Shown here piece after piece: positions 57,201 through 64,000 of a stretch of 64,000 nucleotides of DNA. Where the stretch lies: contig CM066918.1 in the NCBI GenBank assembly GCA_033964015.1, forward strand, positions 28,789,387 to 28,853,386, in the 5' to 3' direction. Made by a program: the position numbers and the translations under genes. The notes under the pieces were generated by a model. That model did not search any database. It worked only from the letters and a program-made list of their open reading frames with translations, and was not told the origin of the DNA. The number at the start of each line of letters is the position of its first letter. Position 1 is the stretch's first letter. The stretch is from Scolanthus callimorphus. Taxonomy: Eukaryota; Cnidaria; Anthozoa; Actiniaria; Edwardsiidae.

Positions 57201-60200
57201 TGTCAAAACGTGTTGTTTTGCGCTATTTTTCAAAACTTGGTTTGATTTCTGTTTTTTTTTTTCTGTTCCGCCAGTCAAATCAACTATAAGCCAATCAGGT
57301 CCTTGCCTTGTTTCACCTAGCGCAGTTGACTGGCTTTCTGTCGCGACGAAAACCCAGTCGACTGCACTAGGCGAAACAGAGCAAGGGCGTGATTGGCTTA
57401 GTAGATGGTTTGTCTAGCGGAACCGCCCGAGATCCCAAACCCAAAGCAAAGTTTTGAAACTGCGCAGCGCGAAAGACAACGGGTTTAGCTATAACATCAC
57501 CCAAACCAAAATGAACAAACTTTGCTTCTAATCTTGCTGTATGAATACAGTGATACAGTGTTTGCGTGGAACAGCTTTCAAAATTCCAGGACTTTTAAGG
57601 ACCTTTTCAAGGATGTTTCGAAAAGTTGGTTAAATACCCTACCGTTTCAAAGGCCATGGCAAGCCAGTACAAATTCGTAGAGTTACGATAACCCGGCTTG
57701 GACTTTTTATAGAACATGCCGGCATGAGAGCGTCCGTTTATCGTGGTATGCCTGCGCACGTCTCTGCACTCCTTAAACATGGCGTATCTATTGGTGATCA
57801 TGTCCTCCGACAACCAGTTGGGGAAACAATCCGCCCCGGCATCGCGCACTAACTCCTTGTTGTTGGCAAAAGCCATACAAATCCGGCACATGTGTTTCAT
57901 GAACAGAGAGCGGTGGTCCAGGTAAAACTTTGTGAATTTGGGATCCATTATTACGTCACCCTTTGAAAAAATAAAAAGAGTAATGAATAAGTACGCTTTC
58001 GGGGCGATGAACTCTGACAAAGTCTATGATATGCGGGCCACCAGTTTTTCGCTTGTACCAGAAATTAAGAAATTAACCAATAAAAATCCATTCTCAAAAT
58101 CCTGAGAATCACGCAATTCCTGGGCACTTGTTTGTAAGCGGTCTAGTCGCCGTTCAGTCATTTGTTTCTACAGTAACGAGTTTTGGAGGAAAGGAGTAAA
58201 AGACGGCTGAAAAATCAGACTAACAAGGCAAACGATTATTAAAATTACAGCCTATGGCTGCTTACTGCCGCAATCTTGGATTTTTAGGGGGGGGGGGGGG
58301 GAAGAGGTCTGGGGGCGAGGCTGTTACAGCCTGATACTAACCCTTCCCACAATCACGTGATTCTTCTTCACACGGCTGCGATCAATGCCCTTGATACCAA
58401 ACACCACATAGACAATGGCGGTCGTGTCGAGTATAGGCCTGTCCACTGCTTCACACCCAGGAGGAACGGGACATGGATCAAATGTGGGTGGAAGCACAGT
58501 GCCGGGGCTGTCATTTACACCGTTACCATGGGAACCGGCCGTGCTTGGCTTGGCTACGTAAAAATAGGAAAACGAGCACATAAGTGATCAAGCTTGTCCA
58601 CTCCCAACCGAAACGAAAACGCGCTCTGTACGATTTAAAACACCGATTGTCCTGTTTTGCCTACACATTGACTATCAAGAAATTGTATATCTTCATCTTT
58701 ACTTACCTTCTCTCTTTTTACCGGAATCGTAACATGTCACTGAATATGAATAGCGCAAAATAAAATGAAAAGTTCGGACGACTATCTCAAGCCGTAATTT
58801 CTTCGTACATTGATCAGCTGTTATTGTTTCGTATTTACTTTGCTTTTAGTTTCCGACACTTTGCTGAAATCCTCATCAAGCAATCTTATTAACTGGCATG
58901 CATTAGACATTTCACTACACATTTTTTCGTGCAAAACCTACTCGTTGGGATGGTCTTGGTTGTTGTACGTGCAGTTGTGATAGGCTCTTCGGTAACTGGT
59001 GGTAACGTCGTATTGCCTGCTGTTGTTATGGTAGAGGGAGACGACCTTGGTTCATCCCTACAATTAGAGAGGAGCATCATCATCAGATGTGTCAAATGAA
59101 AATAGTTCAAAGCGCGTTTTGAAGACATAAAATACCCCTAACTAGTAACATACGTTTTGTCTGAAAGCGATCCTACAACTCTGCTCACACGGGAGTGGCG
59201 TCTAGTTGGGCGTGCCCCTTGCTGTTTTGCTGGCTTTTGGACAGACCCTGTGCTAGATGACAGTCTGCCAGATCCTGTTGTAGGTGAAAGTCCTCCGGAC
59301 CGTGCTCCAGACGACAGACCACCAGATCCTGTTGAATGTGACACCCCACTGGACCAAGATGTAGTTGGCACCCTATGAGACCTTGTTGTAGATTTCAGCT
59401 TTGTTGTAGATTTCAGTCTTGTTGTAGATTTCAGCCTTGTTGTAGATTTCAGCCTTCCTGATACTGTCGTAGACACCAGACCAGACCTTGTTGTAGATTT
59501 CAGCCTTGTTGTAGATTTCAGACTTCCCGATACTGTCGTAGACACCAGACCAGACCTTGTTGTGGATTTCAGCCTTGTTGTAGATTTCAGCCTTCCCGAT
59601 ACTGTCGTAGACACCAGACCAGACCTTGTTGTAGATTTCAGCCTTCCCGATACTGTCGTAGACACCAGACCAGACCTTGTTGTAGATTTTAGACGTGTTG
59701 TAGATTTCAGCCTTCCCGATACTGTCGTAGACACCAGACCAGACCTTGTTGTAGATTTCAGCCTTGTTGTAGATTTCAGCCTTCCTGATACTGTCGTAGA
59801 CACCAGACCAGACCTTGTGGGTAATGGCCCATCTGCTCCTGTTGAAGAGAGCAACCAACCAGACCTTGTTGTAGTTGGCACCCGATCTGATGCCGTTGTA
59901 GATGTCGCCCTATCTGATGATGTGGGTGGTGCTGTATGGATAGGGCCTGGCGCCTCAGTTGTAACTTCACCTGATGGGAGCCGATTGGAGTCCTCCTCCT
60001 TTTTAGGCGGTGGCGGTAAGGTGTTAGAATTGATGGGAAGCGTTGTAGGCCTGCCCCAGAGGCTGATAATATTGTTTGCATCATTTTTGATAGCTTTACA
60101 GATTTTGCAATCATAGTTGTCACCGCTTAAGTTGTACTTGAGGTCCAGTAACCGTTGTAAGTTGGATGACTCCTTGAAGAATGCAGGTGGTCTGTTTGAA

Positions 60201-61499
60201 GGTGATATCAGGGTGTCCAGATACGCTGAGCTCCAAGCACCAATAGATATAGAAACAGCAGTATGAACCGTCCAGAGTATGCGCACTTCGCAAGGTAATA
60301 TAGCCCTAAACGTAGTCTTAATATACAATTCCACGGAAAGGATTCATATGAAATAATGGGTGGGGAGCTACATTCCGCATTCAGCAAAGGAGCGCTATCC
60401 GGGTCTTCAGCATCAATGTCTGAAAGGAACAGCATATCTGAGTTTTCACTGTGAGGGTCGTCTACAGATTCTAAAGGCACGGCGTCATCTTGCTCTGGTA
60501 AAGACACTTCGGCACGGGATCCTGTTACTGCATCAATGGTGGAGATACACTCAACATCGTCTGCAGCGGCCTGGGTGGTGGGTGCATCAGCTTGCTCTCC
60601 TCCTGATAAAAAGTTCTGAATGTCCTCTGCAAAAATAATACAAGAGAATAAACGTTTACAGGGGTTTCAATAGAAGTCTACTTCACTGCTGACCGCCCAC
60701 AACTTCAAAACCCCGTAAATATATTTGCTATCAATACATGAATATGTCAGTTATCTTGCCCTCAAAACGCAGGAAATGGCCTCTTCTGCTACCGAAATTT
60801 AAACATTTTCGGGGGCATGCCCCTGTGCCCCCTTAATCAATCAATCAATCAATAATAGTTTATTTGAAGGTTCAGTCCTTACGGCCTTCGTATGGGAACT
60901 CCTAACCCAGCCGTCTACTTCCAAAATTTAGCCTGCTACTTCAAAACTTATTGAAACCCCTGCGTTTATGATGAACAAAATGCAAGGTAAGTGGAGAAAA
61001 GGGACCATGAGAAGACTGATTTCACAAGTGTTAGACAATTAAAAAATAGAATAAAAACAAGACCGTCTTCCATGCCATCATTTTCACTACGAACCTCATT
61101 CACATCAAAATTATCTTCATTGTCATTGACCAGATATTTCACCATCATCATCATTGTTGACATTATCATCATCATCAACCCCATCATCACCCATATCACA
61201 GTCATCGTCATAGTAGCAGCCAGTGGCATATACACAGTTTATAGGCCTGCAGACAAGGGCCTGCAATGTATGGGGGGAGGGACTTTGGCATTTGTTAAAA
61301 GTACTGTGTACTGCATTCACGAGCTTAGCCTGCAGGTTTGAAAAATCCTGTGTACATCAGCATGGTCATCATTATCAGCAGACAGTAACAGTACAGGGAA
61401 GGCGGAGCTGGGGGACCCCACATATTGTCACATTTCACTAAACTCAGACCCCCCCCCCCCACACACACACACGCCTTGCCATACAATCTTACTAATGAG

Positions 61500-61536
<37 letters not shown>

Positions 61537-62690
61537 CACACTTTCAAAACTGTTACGCCGTCCCTGAAGTATCCTGATATCATTTCCCACAACCATTATG
61601 ATTTACCTGGTAGATGAGGTCGTCCTACTGCATCAAAGTGACAGCAAGGAAGCCACCCGAACAGCAAACGACCCAGCTTGGTCTCCAGCCTCTCAATGTA
61701 TCGGTACCACAAGAACAGTACTGGAGGTATGATTAGAACAACCGATAACCAGCAGCTAATAACAATCAGCGACATAAACAAGCCAAAGTCGTGGATGGCT
61801 GGCATCTAATGAGATTAGTGAAATAAAGCAAATTTCAAATAACTGCCAGTAATGCAGGGCTTGAAATTGCTCCCAATACAGGTGTAAATATGCTTAAAAT
61901 TGTTCCTTTTATGCTTCTTAGACTGTGTTTTCAGTTGCTTCAGTGTTCTCCTAGTGGATTTACACCTAGATTTTTGCTTAATTACACTCTACACCTAGGA
62001 AACCTAAAAACAAATGCAGCTCTTCTAGGAAGAATTTTGTGTGAACTTAAGCATCTCTTAACAGCTGTTTCTGTAACATTATCATTCTGTGTTTAACCTT
62101 AACTACTACTAACCTAGTCTGCTTGTAGGCAGCAGAGGGTTGTTTTTGCAGTGACCGGGAGCAGCCCAGGAGTTATTGACTGTCACTACCATCTTAGATT
62201 TTGGAGTGGGGTGTTAACTCCACAAGTAAGCTACTACAAACCCACTGATGTGTTACTAACCTTAGATAGACAATTAGCTGCAAATGCTGCTGCAGTGGTG
62301 AATGAGGTAAAAAAAGTAGCACCCGCAGCTGTCGATATGGTATGCTTCATCCTTGTCCTAACATCTCGCGCACCACCAGCATGTCGGAAGGTATTAATAA
62401 ACACAAACACGTCATCAACCCCTATACCGATGATGATAAACAAGGATGCCCCACTTAGGATGGTGACTGTTGGGATTCCGAAGACGACACGGTAGAAGAA
62501 GTAGGCGATTGGTAGGGAGGCTATAATGCTCAGGATGCCAAAAATGGTTAAAAATAAGGAGCAGGTTAGGGTGAACATCAAAGCGACAATGAGGATGAGA
62601 GTGTACTTGGCCAGGTGGACATCATTCCATAAAGTGGACTTCACCAGGTAGTCATACACTTTGGGGCCACCATACAACACTTCCACATTA
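54211..62690 (-). CDS. DISP1: Dispatched-family RND protein (partial, 5' exons off the window)
   Basis: Dispatched proteins release lipid-modified Hedgehog ligands at the plasma membrane. Ten exons read 62690-62261, 61805-61607, 60626-59154, 59057-58942, 58553-58342, 57960-57643, 57070-56989, 56060-55878, 55129-54957 and 54573-54211, giving at least 1,180 residues to the stop. The first exon carries the sterol-sensing-domain helices with the conserved IIGIGVDDVFVFINTF acidic pair. The second RND half carries ISLSILVGTSVDYCVHLVDG, with the matching acidic residue. Between them is the second extracellular loop (LDLKYNLSGDNYDCKICKAI … LDTTAIVYVVFGIKGIDRSR), enlarged by a Ser/Thr-rich repeat insert. 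One missing base breaks the frame near 60235, inside the helix before that loop. The match is to DISP1/DISP2 rather than PTCH or DISP3; the exact orthologue is not resolved. N-terminal exons should lie beyond base 64000 or be short exons not recognised in 62.7-64 kb. Confidence 0.9.
54715..54960. repeat. GACA-rich tandem repeat containing three copies of a splice donor
   Basis: A ~70-90 base unit (gacagagacagagtgagaaa, then taaatagttttgcgttagag, then acatacctta) occurs three times. The last copy (54940-54960) includes the end of Dispatched exon 54957-55129 and its donor. The other two copies repeat the donor context inside the intron. Confidence 0.85.
55510..55735. repeat. Poly-G run and CAGA microsatellite in a Dispatched intron
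   Basis: A G run (about 55510-55531) is followed by irregular acagacagacaga / gagataccgaca repeats up to 55735. It is low-complexity sequence that gives rise to Cys/Ser/Val-rich spurious ORFs on the minus strand. Confidence 0.8.
56194..56617. repeat. CCGTGACCGTTCCGTG minisatellite in a Dispatched intron
   Basis: About 420 bases consist almost entirely of ccgtgaccgtt, ccgtgttccgtg and ccgtgaccatt modules in irregular order. All frames are open in places, so long artefactual ORFs appear. It lies between the exons at 56989-57070 and 55878-56060. Confidence 0.9.
56785..56925. repeat. Diverged foldback repeat (copy 2 of 57266-57422 family)
   Basis: It shares cactgcactagacgaaacag, atgattggctcatcaggttt and cgcggaac with the right arm of the element at 57266-57422. 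Confidence 0.55.
57266..57422. repeat. Foldback element in a Dispatched intron
   Basis: The arms gttccgccagtcaaatcaac … tgtttcacctagcgcagttg and cgactgcactaggcgaaaca … tagatggtttgtctagcggaac are inverted, with tctgtcgcgacga at the loop. Confidence 0.7.
59373..59830 (-). repeat. Coding tandem repeat: Ser/Thr-rich insert in the Dispatched extracellular loop
   Basis: Six in-frame copies of SGLVSTTVSGRLKSTTR (one with Ser for Arg), each followed by one to four LKSTT(R/K) modules, are encoded within exon 59154-60626. DNA copies are nearly identical, indicating recent expansion. The unit is rich in Thr/Ser and Lys/Arg, so it is a candidate O-glycosylated stalk. The flanks (VPTTTRSGWLLSSTGADGP on the N-terminal side, Gly/Ser-rich GSGGLSSGARSGGLSPT on the C-terminal side) are also low-complexity. 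Confidence 0.85.
60780..61606. other. Dispatched intron with microsatellites
   Basis: An atca repeat (60836-60855), a cat-triplet run (61140-61205) and C runs of about 13 and 34 bases (61449-61461 and 61501-61534) lie here. The end near 61555-61566 (acgccgtccctg) is the reverse complement of sequence at 47152-47163 (cagggacggcgg), next to a shared block about Cys/Gly runs, so both loci hold the end of one MITE family. Confidence 0.5.
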
Positions 62691-63793
62691 CTATGGAAAA
62701 AAAGACGCGAAAAAGGTTATGCAAGCTAGGATCAGTTGGAGGATTTAGAAAATTGTTTAGAAAAAAAATGTTTAGAAAAATTAGCACTGGGTAGGGTCAG
62801 TAGCCAATTTAAGGCCACTACAAAAAACAAATATATTTAATAATTAACTAACATTACAAAAAACAAATATATTTAATAATTAACTAACATAGTGATACAC
62901 TGCCTGCAAATGGTTAAAGCAAGATTTTCCAAAACTTCACAAGATCAAGGCTTAAGACAATCAAAGACTGCTCCTCATGCATTCTCTGTACTTTGCATTA
63001 ATTTTTCAAAAAGATTGCAAGACAGCTCTCTAAAAATCACAGATTTTGAGAAACCCTTAGAATTTCATCCCTAAATGATAATCCCCCTAAATTGATCATG
63101 ACAGCAGGATAATATTAATAATGGATAGAATATGAGGAAGCTTATTAATTATAATCCATCTGCTGTGGTCCTTTGGCTACTTATCATACTTATCTAAATA
63201 CAGTGTTTTAACTGGATAAAAGGAGATCAGATGTCTGTTACCATGGAAATATGAAGTCAACTCTGATCACAGGCTTCCCAGGATCATTAAGCGAACTTTA
63301 GAGTTGATAGTTTGCAGTTTTATAGTATCGCTGTGTGAAGTTTGACTGAGTTCGATAAGCGCTAAAATATGAGTATCTACAAAAAATAAAAAAGTTTGAA
63401 ATTCCCTTATCTAGTCCTTTAGTACTTCAATAAATCACTACTTGCATTTATTCGCTCAGAAATACACTTTTAAGCGAGTTATAGCCAATTTTATTGTCAC
63501 CTCTCACACTACTATATGTTCTGGAAGGCCGCAAACTGCAAAATTCCGAACGCTCAGCGATCCACAAATTTCCCTTGATTTTTCCCCAAAAATCATCGTC
63601 GCTTGCTCAAACAAACCTCACATAATAAAAGTAAAACTATTCAGCTTTGTTGTTTACCTTTCTCATGGAAATCAAACCCTCTCTGGCTGATATAAATGGC
63701 GAATCTTTTCAGCCTCGTCCATTCGTCCTGAGAGCAATGGCAGCCCCGCCAGTCAAGTCCGTTCCAAAACCCAAATCGTTGAGACATTTTTTC
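62691..63793. other. Non-coding stretch right of the Dispatched sterol-sensing exon
   Basis: The stretch is probably an intron of the Dispatched gene. It has a 40-base direct repeat (tacaaaaaacaaatatattt … ctaacat, near 62819-62890) and otherwise AT-rich sequence. No exon of 60 or more codons is visible on either strand. Confidence 0.45.
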
Positions 63794-64000
63794 TCCAGTC
63801 GAGGGGTGGGCCAGACATTGTGTCAGGCTCTAGTCACGGTTCCCGTCCTAGACCCGGTAAAACGTTTTTGCGCGTGATTGTTGGATTTGAATCAATCAAG
63901 TCTTGCCGGTCACGCCTTCGCACGCAAAAAAGTTTTACCGGGGTCTAGGACGGGAAGTGACTAGAGCCTGAAACAATGTCTGGCCCACCCCTCGACTGGA
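63794..64000. repeat. Foldback element at the right edge
   Basis: The left arm tccagtcgaggggtgggcca … gtctagga is repeated inverted, ending exactly at base 64000 (tggcccacccctcgactgga). The arms are about 80 bases. Inner aaaacgttttt/aaaaaagtttta sequence forms the loop side. The true right end may extend beyond the window. Confidence 0.75.

Noticed and set aside
58522..58535. X-box-like GTTACCATGGGAAC
   Set aside because: It lies inside a conserved Dispatched coding exon, so the bases are explained by the protein.
59562..60116. Plus-strand open frame (184 codons) opposite the Dispatched repeat
   Set aside because: It is the antisense shadow of the coding repeat; the minus strand fits the conserved protein and splice phases.

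Overview
The window is animal nuclear DNA. It holds multi-exon genes with GT-AG introns, conserved metazoan housekeeping and ciliary genes, AT-rich introns, and many short foldback or MITE-like repeats. Gene content, short introns and repeat style suggest an early-branching marine invertebrate, most likely a cnidarian (anthozoan). That placement is inference, because no species-diagnostic sequence was identified.

Layout, left to right: SRPRB (-, 3' part cut by the window edge) diverging from UBIAD1 (+); DCAF10 (+); YEATS4/GAS41 (+); a long gene (+, about 18.4-25.3 kb) for an unrecognised signal-peptide, Cys-rich, single-pass membrane glycoprotein; an unrecognised Ser/Pro/Lys-rich, probably disordered protein (+, 26.2-27.4 kb); a repeat-rich stretch with a 1.67 kb TTA-flanked transposon; BBS1 (-) diverging from a DDI1/DDI2-type UBL-retropepsin-UBA protein (+); POLR2D/RPB4 (-) diverging from an MTHFR-family gene (+); a 4.5 kb MITE-rich gap; and a Dispatched-family RND protein (-), whose 5' exons lie beyond the right edge.

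The genes are not an operon or a pathway cluster. They cover ER targeting, prenylation, ubiquitin ligase adaptor, chromatin reader, cilium, protein quality control, transcription, folate metabolism and lipid-ligand release. Three divergent pairs (SRPRB/UBIAD1, BBS1/DDI, POLR2D/MTHFR) may share promoter regions.

Four observations stand out. (1) Five genes carry small frame breaks, eight in all, mostly one base missing at a homopolymer; this looks like a consensus-sequence problem rather than gene death. (2) The MTHFR-family protein lacks the conserved Leu-Arg-Gly-Asp flavin motif. (3) The Dispatched protein has a Ser/Thr-rich tandem-repeat insert in its second large extracellular loop. (4) BBS1 is packed almost wholly into one exon. 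Several transposon insertions can be delimited exactly, including one with its empty site preserved in a neighbouring duplicate.
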